Assembly (NCBI GenBank): GCA_020974905.1
Contig: CP087563.1
Location: 992,001-1,056,000 of the forward strand
Length of the DNA stretch: 64,000 nucleotides
Reading direction: 5' to 3'
Source of the DNA: Planctomycetes bacterium syqfu
GTDB lineage: Bacteria > Planctomycetota > Phycisphaerae > Phycisphaerales > Phycisphaeraceae
Numbering within the stretch: position 1 is the first letter of the stretch; each line of letters starts with the position of its first letter. Below, piece by piece: positions 8,463 to 15,777 of this stretch. The translations under genes were made by a program, and so were the position numbers. The notes under the pieces were generated by a model. The model was not told the DNA's origin, made no database searches, and worked only from the letters and a program-made list of their open reading frames with translations.

Positions 8463-9107
8463 ATGAGCACTGCAACCATCCCAACCATTCAAGCCACCGT
8501 CCGCGAACGTACCGGTAGCCGTTACACCGCCCGTCTCCGCGCCGAAGGCCGTATGCCCGTCGTCGTTTACGGTCACGGTCAGGAACCGGCCCATCTCTCC
8601 GTGGACAATGAAGAAATCAACGAACTACTGCATCAGCATGCCCATCTGCTTAACGTTGTTGTCGACGGCAAGGAAGAAACCGTTGTCCTCAAGGATGCCC
8701 AATGGGATCACATGAGTTCCAACATTCTTCACCTTGACCTGGCTCGCGTGAACCTCTCCGAAGAAGTCACCGTCGAAGTCGAACTCAAGTTCGTCGGCGA
8801 ACCCGTTGGCCTGAAGGTCGCTGGTGCCATCCTCGAACATCCGCAGGACACCATCGAAGTCACCTGTAAAGCCAGCGACATTCCCGAAGTCATCAAGGTC
8901 GACGTCTCCGGCCTGGAAGCTGGCGAATCCTTGACGCTTAGCGATCTGGTCCTGCCCGCAGGTGTCACCGTTGACACCGAAACCGACACCGTCCTGGCCT
9001 CCGTGCAGGTCATGGCAGAAATCCCCGACGAAGACGAAACCGCCGAAGCAGGCGATGCCGAACCCGAAGTCATCGGCCGCCCCGCCAAGGAAGACGACGA
9101 AGACTAA
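8463..9107 (+). CDS. rplY: 50S ribosomal protein L25 / general stress protein Ctc
   Basis: A 214-residue protein of the long (Ctc) form of bL25, which binds 5S rRNA. The N-terminal RNA-binding part begins IQATVRERTGSRYTARLRAEG with the family VVYG motif after it, and the C-terminal TL5-like beta domain ends in an acidic tail rich in Asp and Glu. The ATG has AAAGGA about 7 bp upstream. It lies between prs and pth as in the conserved bacterial order, and a strong terminator follows. Confidence 0.93.
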   Translation: MSTATIPTIQATVRERTGSRYTARLRAEGRMPVVVYGHGQEPAHLSVDNEEINELLHQHAHLLNVVVDGKEETVVLKDAQWDHMSSNILHLDLARVNLSEEVTVEVELKFVGEPVGLKVAGAILEHPQDTIEVTCKASDIPEVIKVDVSGLEAGESLTLSDLVLPAGVTVDTETDTVLASVQVMAEIPDEDETAEAGDAEPEVIGRPAKEDDED

Positions 9108-9135
9108 TTTCAGTTTTCGGTCAATACGATTTTTC

Positions 9136-9170
9136 AAAAAGACCTCGTGTCCATCACGGGGTCTTTTTTT
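9136..9170 (+). terminator. Rho-independent terminator after rplY
   Basis: AAAAAGACC-T-CGTG pairs with CACG-G-GGTCTTTTT across a 5-nt loop, followed by a T-run. It separates rplY from pth, which therefore needs its own promoter. Confidence 0.88.
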
Positions 9171-9190
9171 GTAGACTGTGGGTTTTAAAT

Positions 9191-9438
9191 CAGGGAGTAG
9201 GGATTAGTGATTAGGGAATAGGGATCAGGGCAAAGACAATACGCCAACAATCCGTCACTCCCGCGCAGGCGGGAGTCCAGTGAAATCTGCAAGCGTCACC
9301 AGAATGCCACTGGATTCCAGACTTCCGGGGGCGCGGGAATGACGAAATTAAAGTCATCATGACGGTAAACGTTTGAACTGAGATAGACGTGATTTTAATG
9401 TCTTTCCCCTAATCCAAATCCCAATTCACTAATCCCTG
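9191..9438. repeat. Second inverted-repeat element, split by a MITE copy
   Basis: The left arm CAGGGAGTAGGGATTAGTG begins at 9191. The right arm ends at 9438 with AATTCACTAATCCCTG, an imperfect inverted copy. Between the arms lies copy 2 of the MITE-like repeat. An uninterrupted relative is at 13253-13365. The element occupies nearly all of the gap between rplY and pth. Confidence 0.75.
9253..9344. repeat. MITE-like palindromic repeat, copy 2 (reversed)
   Basis: The core reads CGTCACTCCCGCGCAGGCGG on the left and GCGGGAATGACG on the right; the internal sequence matches the reverse complement of copy 1, including AAGCGTCACCAGAATGCCAC. It lies inside another repeat element. Confidence 0.85.
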
Positions 9439-9458
9439 CGAACAAAGTGAGCAAACAC

Positions 9459-10028
9459 ATGTACATCATCACCGCCCTGGGCAATCCGGGTAAGGAATAC
9501 GAAAACACCCGACACAACGCAGGCTTTCTCGTTGCAGACGCCCTCATCGAAAAGTTTGGCTTAACGCAGGGACCAAGCAAGTTCCACTCCGTCATGTACG
9601 AAGGCAACATTGCAGGCGAGCGCGTCATGCTCCTCAAGCCCACCACCTTCATGAACAAGTCCGGCGTGGCAGTTGGCGAAGCCATCAACTTCTACAAGCT
9701 CGATCCACAAACCGACCTGATGGTCCTCGTCGATGACCTGGCGCTGGACAGTGGCAACATCCGCATCCGTGCATCAGGCTCCGCAGGTGGTCACAACGGA
9801 CTCATTGACATCGAACGCGCCTTGGGCACCAAGGACTACCCGCGCATGCGCATCGGCATCGACGCCCGTGGCCAAATCCCCCAGGTCAAATACGTCCTCG
9901 GCCGCTTCACCGAAGAACAACTCGCCAACCTCGACGACGCCAAACACGACGCCTGCGCCGCCATCGAATGCTGGCTCAAAGAGGGTTTACCCAAGGCGAT
10001 GAGTACGTATAATTCGAGGAACAGTTAG
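9459..10028 (+). CDS. pth: Peptidyl-tRNA hydrolase
   Basis: A 189-residue enzyme that releases peptides from stalled peptidyl-tRNA. The N-terminus MYIITALGNPGKEYENTRHN carries the family GNPG motif and the catalytic His of the TRHN segment. The Asp of VLVDDLALD and the GSAGGHNGL loop are also in place. An in-frame GTG at 9447 would add four residues; the ATG at 9459 matches the usual short leader better. It is cut off from rplY by a terminator and nested repeats. Confidence 0.94.
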   Translation: MYIITALGNPGKEYENTRHNAGFLVADALIEKFGLTQGPSKFHSVMYEGNIAGERVMLLKPTTFMNKSGVAVGEAINFYKLDPQTDLMVLVDDLALDSGNIRIRASGSAGGHNGLIDIERALGTKDYPRMRIGIDARGQIPQVKYVLGRFTEEQLANLDDAKHDACAAIECWLKEGLPKAMSTYNSRNS

Positions 10029-10066
10029 CTCCAACATTCATACACTCATTCAGGAATGTCCAAAGC

Positions 10067-10513
10067 ATGAAACTATTTCACATCAAGCCTGGCATCGGAA
10101 TTGGTCCCATTGAATTTGGGATGTCGATCAATGACGTTCACCTTGTTCTAGGAGAACCGGAAATCAGTGAAAAAGATAAAGAAATATACTTAGGTGGCAT
10201 TATCGTACACTATTCATCACATGGGAAAGTTGAATTCATTGAAACAGCGTCAAGTGATCAATATCAATGTCTCTACCAAGACCAATGTCTACACAACATG
10301 CTTGCAGATGACGTTCTGGAATTGGTTTGTCAACAGCATGAATACGACAAGACGGATCCCGAAGTCGGTTACTCATACATTTTTTTGCAACCACAATTGA
10401 GTTTATGGCGTGGAACAATGCCAGAAGAAGACCAAGAAGATGATGATCCTGAAGGTCGATATTTTGAAGCTGTTGGCTTAGCAATGACTGGATATTTCAA
10501 GCAGACAAGGTAA
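10067..10513 (+). CDS. Hypothetical protein with IGPIEFGMS motif
   Basis: A 148-residue soluble protein, more AT-rich than its neighbours. The N-terminal part reads IGPIEFGMSINDVHLVLGEP, a motif (I-x-F-G-M-s...V...L-G-x-P) found in small hypothetical proteins including some immunity-type families. An acidic run EEDQEDDDPE lies near the C-terminus. No catalytic residues were recognised. Base composition and lack of synteny hint at recent gain. Confidence 0.6.
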   Translation: MKLFHIKPGIGIGPIEFGMSINDVHLVLGEPEISEKDKEIYLGGIIVHYSSHGKVEFIETASSDQYQCLYQDQCLHNMLADDVLELVCQQHEYDKTDPEVGYSYIFLQPQLSLWRGTMPEEDQEDDDPEGRYFEAVGLAMTGYFKQTR

Positions 10514-10530
10514 TAAATAGACTTTACCTC

Positions 10531-11142
10531 ATGAAACCCAAACTTCGAGACAAAATGACACCCCCGGTCGATGGCTTTATCCGGAAGAACAAACAGTGGC
10601 AGGCTGAGTTACAGGCCCTGCGCGAGATCGCGTTATCCTGCGAACTCACCGAAGAGATCAAGTGGCGGCAACCGTGTTACACCATCGACGGCAAAAACGT
10701 GGTGTTACTCGGCAACCTCAAAGACTGCTGCACACTCAGTTTTCTCAAGGGTGCTTTGTTGGATGATCCCAAAGGTTTGCTTGTTGCACCCGGTGAAAAC
10801 TCACGCTCAGCGCGGTATCTGAAATTCACGGATGTCGCTCAGATCAACAAGCAGAAAACGCTGATCAAGTCCTACATCAAACAAGCCATCGACAACGAAA
10901 AAGCGGGCAGGAAAGTTGACCTGAAATCCGATGCCCAGATGGAGATTCCCGAGGAACTCCAAGCCAAGTTTGATGAAGATGCCAAGTTCAAAGCCGCCTT
11001 CGAAAACCTCACCCCCGGCAGACAGCGTGGCTACATCCTGCATTTCACTTCTGCCAAACAATCCAAAACCCGAACCTCCCGCATCGAGAAATGCATGCCC
11101 AAGATTTTTGAGGGTAAAGGGTTTAATGAGTACTCGAAATAA
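10531..11142 (+). CDS. YdeI/OmdA-family protein with DUF1801-like domain
   Basis: A 203-residue protein. The N-terminal part (about 1-120) looks like a DUF1801 domain, with the EEIKWRQPCYTIDGKNVV segment and the following LSFLKGALLDD region. The C-terminal part has the helical OmdA-type signature EELQAKFDEDAKFKAAFENL and RQRGYILHF, followed by a conserved RIEKCMPKI. Proteins of this family have been linked to bacteriocin tolerance in some bacteria, but no biochemical role can be read here. It lies 17 bp after the preceding hypothetical gene. Confidence 0.8.
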   Translation: MKPKLRDKMTPPVDGFIRKNKQWQAELQALREIALSCELTEEIKWRQPCYTIDGKNVVLLGNLKDCCTLSFLKGALLDDPKGLLVAPGENSRSARYLKFTDVAQINKQKTLIKSYIKQAIDNEKAGRKVDLKSDAQMEIPEELQAKFDEDAKFKAAFENLTPGRQRGYILHFTSAKQSKTRTSRIEKCMPKIFEGKGFNEYSK

Positions 11143-11210
11143 TTCGTCGCATGAATTAGACTTGAGGTGTTGTGACAAATACCAACACTTCTTTTCAATC
11201 GAGGTAACAG

Positions 11211-12032
11211 ATGAAATTCCGGGATGCAATCGTCGTTATACCCATTGTGGTTTTGTGCATGCTGACGTCCACTGCCGTGACGTACGCCGAAACATTTCAC
11301 AGTGAAAAGTATGGTTACCAACTTGATGTGCCCAGCGACTGGAAATCGATACCTGATGAAGTCATCAAGCAATATGTTGCAGCCATTCAGAAACAAAGTT
11401 CGGACGTGAAGCTGATTTACGATGCTGGTTTTCAGCTTGAATCAGCTGAGCATTGGTTTACGTACCCCTACATTTTGGTACAGGTCATGCCATACGAAAC
11501 GTTCGGCTTGGATCGGCAGATGAATCAAGATGAGTTCCCCAACTTCATCCAATCCGTAACCGGAATGGATCTCTCAAAAGTTACCAAGGATCATATGTCG
11601 GATGAAGTTCAGGGCTTGTTGGGCAACATTCAAACCAGGCAGATTCAACTCGACTCAGAGAATCAGCGATATAGCTGGCAGGTGAATATGGAGGCTCAAG
11701 GTGTTGGCACAGTACGTGGCATGGTCTCAGGTTTTTTCGGGCGCGAAGCCATCATCCAAGTCACCTGCTATACCTTGGAATCAGACTGGGATCAATTTGA
11801 GCCTGCCCGAAAGCAAATCACCGATTCATTCCGTTTTGATGACGCTAAAGCTTACAGTCCTCAACTCGCTGCCGAGCATCAAAGTTCCTTCTGGAAACGT
11901 GCTTTCTCGGGCAGCTTTTCGGGGGCTTTAATCGGCGGTGTTGTGGGTGCGATCGTTGCAGCCCTGGCCGCTGTGAACAAAAAGAAATCAGCCAAGAATG
12001 CCGAGGATAATTCCCCGAATCAAGAGGGATGA
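11211..12032 (+). CDS. Exported protein with C-terminal membrane anchor
   Basis: A 273-residue protein with a signal peptide (about 1-26, TAVTYAETF), a soluble domain and a C-terminal glycine-rich hydrophobic segment GALIGGVVGAIVAALAAV near residues 240-257 followed by Lys-rich residues. The opening of the mature part, YGYQLDVPSDWKSIP, resembles the start of PsbP-like folds seen in many bacterial lipoproteins and stress proteins. The topology suggests an extracytoplasmic domain anchored by the C-terminus. The start has GAGG about 7 bp upstream. The function is unknown. Confidence 0.65.
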   Translation: MKFRDAIVVIPIVVLCMLTSTAVTYAETFHSEKYGYQLDVPSDWKSIPDEVIKQYVAAIQKQSSDVKLIYDAGFQLESAEHWFTYPYILVQVMPYETFGLDRQMNQDEFPNFIQSVTGMDLSKVTKDHMSDEVQGLLGNIQTRQIQLDSENQRYSWQVNMEAQGVGTVRGMVSGFFGREAIIQVTCYTLESDWDQFEPARKQITDSFRFDDAKAYSPQLAAEHQSSFWKRAFSGSFSGALIGGVVGAIVAALAAVNKKKSAKNAEDNSPNQEG

Positions 12033-12080
12033 TTCAAGACACAACGTATCAAACACGCTCATTGACACAAGGCAAAACAA

Positions 12081-12109
12081 AACCCCGCGTTCGTTTGGAA
12101 CACGGGGTT
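12081..12109. terminator. Bidirectional terminator
   Basis: The stem AACCCCG-c-GTTC / GAAC-a-CGGGGTT (one internal mismatch, 5-nt loop) has A-rich sequence to the left and T-rich to the right. It lies between the convergent exported-protein and Nif11-like genes. Its core is nearly the same as the terminator at 12772-12804. Confidence 0.8.
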
Positions 12110-12158
12110 TGTTGTTTGATTTACTTGTCGATCAGTGTTTCCTGATCAGGTTGCCTCG

Positions 12159-12380
12159 TTAGCGAAGCCAGATGGAACGGCAACGAGGGTTGCCATAGGA
12201 CGTAAAGTCCAGGCCTTCTTCTTTGAGGACTTCGTCGAGTTCTTCGACGGTGAATTCGTAGCCATCAGCTTTGGCTTCTTCGACGAATTTTTCCTTGCTT
12301 TCGAGTTGGTTATAGCGGTATTTGATTTCCTTGTCTGCACCACCAGCCAACAACAGCTTTTCAACATCTTCCTTTGACAT
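12159..12380 (-). CDS. Nif11-like leader peptide domain protein
   Basis: A 73-residue protein that starts at MSKEDVEKLL, with GGAG 8 bp upstream. An upstream in-frame Met would give a longer protein but has no ribosome binding site. The body matches the Nif11/nitrile-hydratase-like leader pattern: alternating helix, then AKADGYEFTVEELDEVL (about 37-52), where G-Y-x-F-T-x-E-E-L is the hallmark. The last residues, SYGNPRCRSIWLR, would be a core peptide with one Cys. Such leaders usually belong to precursors of ribosomally made modified peptides, but no modifying enzyme or exporter is nearby and no double-Gly cleavage site is obvious, so the role is open. Confidence 0.75.
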   Translation of the reverse strand: MSKEDVEKLLLAGGADKEIKYRYNQLESKEKFVEEAKADGYEFTVEELDEVLKEEGLDFTSYGNPRCRSIWLR

Positions 12381-12865
12381 GATTGATACTCCAACGCTTA
12401 CGTACATCAATTTGCGTGCTGTGGATCAAAGGCTTGGATGTCAGTCTGACGATTTGGGTCAAACTTCAGTCACATATTACAAATCTCTGCCATTCTATCA
12501 AGGGACATCACGATATTTTTACAAGCGAATTGATTATCCAAGCCTGATTCTTAGGGTACGTGGTTGTTGAGGCAAGTTGGACAGATGCTGCATTGTAGTT
12601 GAAGGGGTATGGTCGAAACCCGGTCAAGATGACCGGTCCATGTGTACATAGCCGAGCCATCTTGGCTCGGTTGCCTTGGAAGGATGCCCATTCAATTGGA
12701 TGCAACCCGACATTAGCAAGGCAACCCGTACCACGGGAGTGGTACGGCTTTGGGATGATCTGCACAAACAACAAGACCCGCGTTCGATTGGAACACGGGT
12801 CTTGGGTGATTGTTTTGGTTTCAAGCCGGACTTGTGATTGATTCAGCAAGTCGGATTGAATGCGA
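12381..12865. repeat. Gene-free region with a cluster of REP-like hairpins
   Basis: Four hairpins lie close together: CCGGTCA-AGA-TGACCGG at 12620-12636, CCGAGCCA-TCT-TGGCTCGG at 12652-12670, CCGTACCAC/GTGGTACGG at 12726-12747, and the terminator at 12772-12804. The second belongs to the family seen at 15645, 39171, 43816 and 43865, recognisable by the flanks catagcc and ggttgcctt. No protein gene is supported. Confidence 0.7.
12772..12804. terminator. Terminator between two minus-strand genes
   Basis: CAAGACCCG-c-GTTC pairs with GAAC-a-CGGGTCTTG around a 5-nt loop. The minus-strand reading follows the ribosomal-like small gene at 12866-13177 and so would end its transcript; flanking A/T-rich sequence is moderate. 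Confidence 0.7.
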
Positions 12866-13177
12866 TCAGGCAGGCGTCACTTCGATAAAACGGGAGACGC
12901 TCTTGAGATCGTTGATGACGTCAGCGGTTGCGAAGATGACGCCCTGTTCACCCTGAACGCCCTGGGCGGGGTGAATCTTGACCATGCGCTGGATCCAGGG
13001 ACGGCCACCACGGGTCTTGTAGCGGAGCTTGGAGTCAGCAACTTTGTCCAGACGCTTCTTCTCAGCCTTGATGGTTTCATCCTTGGCCAAGACGCGACGC
13101 AGTGTTTTGATTGCGGCTTCGTTGGTGGGCTGCTTGACAACCTTAACCTGAACGTTGGTGCCGATTTGGATATCCAT
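12866..13177 (-). CDS. Basic small protein, possibly ribosome-associated
   Basis: A 103-residue basic protein starting MDIQIGTNVQVKVV, chosen because GAGGAA lies 6 bp upstream; longer in-frame starts lack this. The segment NEAAIKTLRRVLAKDETIKA followed by EKKRLDKVADSKLRYKTRGG faintly recalls the ribosomal protein bS21 pattern (VKV...ALRRF...E.RRR), but the fit is weak and the C-terminal half (PWIQRMVKIHPAQG onward) is different. No family was recognised. The highly basic composition and the strong ribosome binding site suggest an abundant nucleic-acid-binding protein. Confidence 0.65.
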   Translation of the reverse strand: MDIQIGTNVQVKVVKQPTNEAAIKTLRRVLAKDETIKAEKKRLDKVADSKLRYKTRGGRPWIQRMVKIHPAQGVQGEQGVIFATADVINDLKSVSRFIEVTPA

Positions 13178-13252
13178 ATCTAATTCCTCTTCAATTCGCA
13201 GTGAGTCGGGTATTATGAGGTTTTTATTTGGGGTTGTCAACTCAATTTAAGC

Positions 13253-13365
13253 CAGGGAGTAGTGAATAGGGAATAGGGAGTCGGACGAAGGCAAAAAAAT
13301 GCTGTGGACAGTAATGCAAAAGTGCTTTTCCCCTAATCCCTAATCACGATTCCCTAATCACTTAT
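13253..13365. repeat. Second inverted-repeat element, intact copy
   Basis: The left arm CAGGGAGTAGTGAATAGGGA and right arm CCCTAATCACGATTCCCTAA form an imperfect inverted repeat. It is the uninterrupted relative of 9191-9438. The right end lies directly beside the stop codon of the metallo-beta-lactamase-fold gene. Confidence 0.75.
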
Positions 13366-13366
13366 G

Positions 13367-14041
13367 TCAATACTGCCTTCGTGATCGGTTGACCTGGATG
13401 TTGTCGTGACCGGGGATGATCAGGTCGGCGATTTCGACGATTTCCATCATGCTGTCCATGGCAGCCTGGGCGTCATAGGCACCACGGAGGACGCGGCCCT
13501 GCTCCAGATGCTCCTGGGTGGCAATGGCGTCGCCGGCAACGACAACCGTGTGGCCGGGTAAAGCCAGCAAAAGGCCACAGGTCCCGGGCGTAAAACCGTA
13601 GGACGGGAAAAGGTCGACCCCGCGAGCCAGTTGATCCGGTGCGGATTTGAACTTTTTAAGGAGTTCAATGTCACGCTTGAGAATCTCCCAGCCGTCGGAC
13701 TCTTCTTCTTCGAGTTGGAATTGCTCGATGAGATGTCGACCGATGGCTTCGCGTTCGGCTTCGCCAATGTACCAATTGGCATGCTCCAGGCCGGCAAGTC
13801 CCCAGCGGTGAGCAGGACGGAAATTGGTGAGAAAGACATCGGTGACATCCTTAAGGGCAATGCCTGCACGCTCGGCCAATCGGGCGCCGATGACCTGGGC
13901 GGGTAAGCCCGGATCGACGAGAATGACCTGTTTTTCACTGCGGATAAGCGTGCAGGTGCTGTGTGCGGATCGGGTGGCACCGGCTTCATTCCAAAGCTCA
14001 TGCCGACTCAAGGCACCGATACTGATAATGCGATAATCCAT
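13367..14041 (-). CDS. Metallo-beta-lactamase-fold protein lacking most metal ligands
   Basis: A 224-residue protein with the order of the MBL fold: VILVDPGLP near residue 40, then the place of the metal motif, a GFTPGTCGLLLALPG strand-turn, VVVAGDAI, and the late PGHDN. The T-H-x-H-x-D-H motif reads T-N-F-R-P-A-H, keeping only the last His, and the His after TPG is missing. The Asp of AGDAI and the His of PGHDN remain. A two-metal active site is therefore unlikely; it may bind one metal or serve as a binding protein. The fold is well supported and the substrate is unknown. Confidence 0.8.
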   Translation of the reverse strand: MDYRIISIGALSRHELWNEAGATRSAHSTCTLIRSEKQVILVDPGLPAQVIGARLAERAGIALKDVTDVFLTNFRPAHRWGLAGLEHANWYIGEAEREAIGRHLIEQFQLEEEESDGWEILKRDIELLKKFKSAPDQLARGVDLFPSYGFTPGTCGLLLALPGHTVVVAGDAIATQEHLEQGRVLRGAYDAQAAMDSMMEIVEIADLIIPGHDNIQVNRSRRQY

Positions 14042-14134
14042 GTTTACTTCTCTAAAACAAAATCAAACGCACCTTCAATGCATCAGGTGCGCTACGGGTT
14101 TAATGGTTCGTCGGGACAGAATGGTACAGCCGAC

Positions 14135-14659
14135 TTAATATGGGTCAACCGACTTGAGCAGTTGTTGCTTGGACATCTTCTTGAGTTTCTCGACGACCAG
14201 GTCAGGCAGCAGTGAGGTCAGACGATCGATCTTGCCCCCTGCTGCAATCTGTTTGATCAGGGACGAACTGGTAAAACCGTAGTTTTCACCAGTCATGATG
14301 AAGACGGTTTCGATGTCGCCCACCGCACGGTTGGTTAATGCCAACTGAAATTCGTGATGTAAATCGGTGACATTTCGCAAGCCACGCAGGATCACCGTCG
14401 CCCCGACCTGTTGGGCAAAGTCCACGGTCAATCCTTTATAGGATTGGACGGAGACATTCTGGCAGCGTTCATCGACGATCTGTTGAATCATTTCGACACG
14501 CTCGTTTGGCGGGAAGATGACGTTCTTATCCGGATTATGCCCCACTGCAACAATCAGTTGATCAAAGAGTGGTTCAGCCCGTTGGATAACATCCATGTGG
14601 CCATTGGTTATCGGGTCGAAGGTCCCGGGAAACAGCGCGATTTTAGGTTTCTGTGACAT
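14135..14659 (-). CDS. coaD: Phosphopantetheine adenylyltransferase
   Basis: A 174-residue enzyme of coenzyme A synthesis, joining 4'-phosphopantetheine and ATP to give dephospho-CoA. The N-terminal FPGTFDPITNGHMDVI carries the T-x-G-H nucleotide motif. RGLRNVTDLHHEFQLA and the FTSSSLIKQIA segment (counterpart of ISSTxxR) follow. The start MSQKPK gives the family's normal length; an upstream Met adds ten residues without support. It follows the MBL-fold gene's upstream gap of 93 bp and is read in the same direction. Confidence 0.95.
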   Translation of the reverse strand: MSQKPKIALFPGTFDPITNGHMDVIQRAEPLFDQLIVAVGHNPDKNVIFPPNERVEMIQQIVDERCQNVSVQSYKGLTVDFAQQVGATVILRGLRNVTDLHHEFQLALTNRAVGDIETVFIMTGENYGFTSSSLIKQIAAGGKIDRLTSLLPDLVVEKLKKMSKQQLLKSVDPY

Positions 14660-14881
14660 CCCAACAGTATAGCAAGTGCTTTGAAACACTGGATATCTAT
14701 CACAGCTTGCACAATCGTTACAACCGGACCGTGATATTTTGATTTTGTCTCAAGTTGTGTTCTTTTATTTGCATTCGAAAGTTAAGTTATAGAAAGTCCA
14801 CAAGAGTTTTGTTTGGGAGAACGCACTCTTGTATGCATCGGGAGAAAATTGTAGAGACTGCGAAAGGTGTAGACCCTCATG

Positions 14882-15469
14882 ATGAAAACCATCTCCAGAA
14901 TATTAGCTGTCGCGGCATTGGCACTGATGCCCACCGCAGCATTTGCAGGTGGGATCGACTTTGGCTCAACTGAAAACGGTAGTTCACGCCCCAGCTGGGG
15001 TCGTGCAGCCGGTGCAAGTTGGGGCATGAGTGGATTCCTCACTGAAAACATCAACAAGTTTGGTGCACAAGGTAATCCGATCAGCATTACCGCATCAGCT
15101 GCCAACACCTATGACCCCATCGCCGGGTTTGGTGCAACCAACGCTGATTACCTCGGCTATCAGGTCGCTGGTCCCAACGGCACCCGTCTGATCTTCGACC
15201 GCCTGGCTGCCAACGTTGTGGCACATGTCCTTGGTGGTGACACGGATGACCAGATCGATGACGCCCCGGACATGCACGACCGGTTCAGCTTCTATCGCCC
15301 CGAAATCTCCGGCGGTCTCTTTGACACCGGCGGCGCCTCGGGCACCCAACTGAACATTCCCGACATCCCGGATCCGACCCCTACCCCGGAACCGACCAGC
15401 GCCGCCCTCATGGGGCTGGCTGCATGGATGATCGGCCTGCGTCGCCCCGCACGCACCCGCCACAGCTAA
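14882..15469 (+). CDS. PEP-CTERM exported protein
   Basis: About 195 residues (an ATG at 14879 is equally possible). The N-terminus is a signal peptide ending AAFAGG. The C-terminus is a PEP-CTERM sorting signal: TPEP, a hydrophobic helix SAALMGLAAWMIGL, then an Arg-rich end RRPARTRHS. Such proteins are processed by an exosortase/archaeosortase and displayed on the surface, often with exopolysaccharide. The central domain is Gly/Asp-rich and not recognised. The exosortase is not in this window. Sorting signal is seen directly; surface location is family knowledge. Confidence 0.85.
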   Translation: MKTISRILAVAALALMPTAAFAGGIDFGSTENGSSRPSWGRAAGASWGMSGFLTENINKFGAQGNPISITASAANTYDPIAGFGATNADYLGYQVAGPNGTRLIFDRLAANVVAHVLGGDTDDQIDDAPDMHDRFSFYRPEISGGLFDTGGASGTQLNIPDIPDPTPTPEPTSAALMGLAAWMIGLRRPARTRHS

Positions 15470-15777
15470 GGATGGCTTTGGCTAAGAAGTAAAATTTTGC
15501 TGCTCAATTCCTGCAATTGAGCATGCAGTCTCCAATCTGCCCTGGATCGGGTCTTGACCGGCGAATGCCTCCTCGGTCAGGACCCTTTCTCTTTTTCAGG
15601 ACAGGTCTCTCATCACACACAACAACGTTGTCGTACCACCACATAACCGAGTCATCTTGACTCGGTTGCCTTGTTGATGATTATCCTTGTTACAGTATTA
15701 GCGAATGTGATTGGCGTATGAGCGTGAGTGCGTGTTGAACGGGAAAGCAAGACAAGATGACTCGGCTATGTACTTAA
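15470..15777. terminator. Terminator and hairpin cluster downstream of the PEP-CTERM gene
   Basis: A perfect 9-bp hairpin TGCTCAATT/AATTGAGCA lies at 15501-15523. A larger stem GGGTC-TTGACCG / CGGTCA-GGACCC spans 15549-15585 and is followed by TTTCTCTTTTT, a good terminator. A REP-like hairpin AACCGAGTCA-TCT-TGACTCGGTT lies at 15645-15667 and a half copy (GATGACTCGGCTATGTA) at about 15753-15770. No gene is present. Confidence 0.8.

Noticed and set aside
12508-12849. 113-codon minus-strand frame
   Set aside because: It runs through hairpin repeats and a terminator; the residues show no family or start signal.
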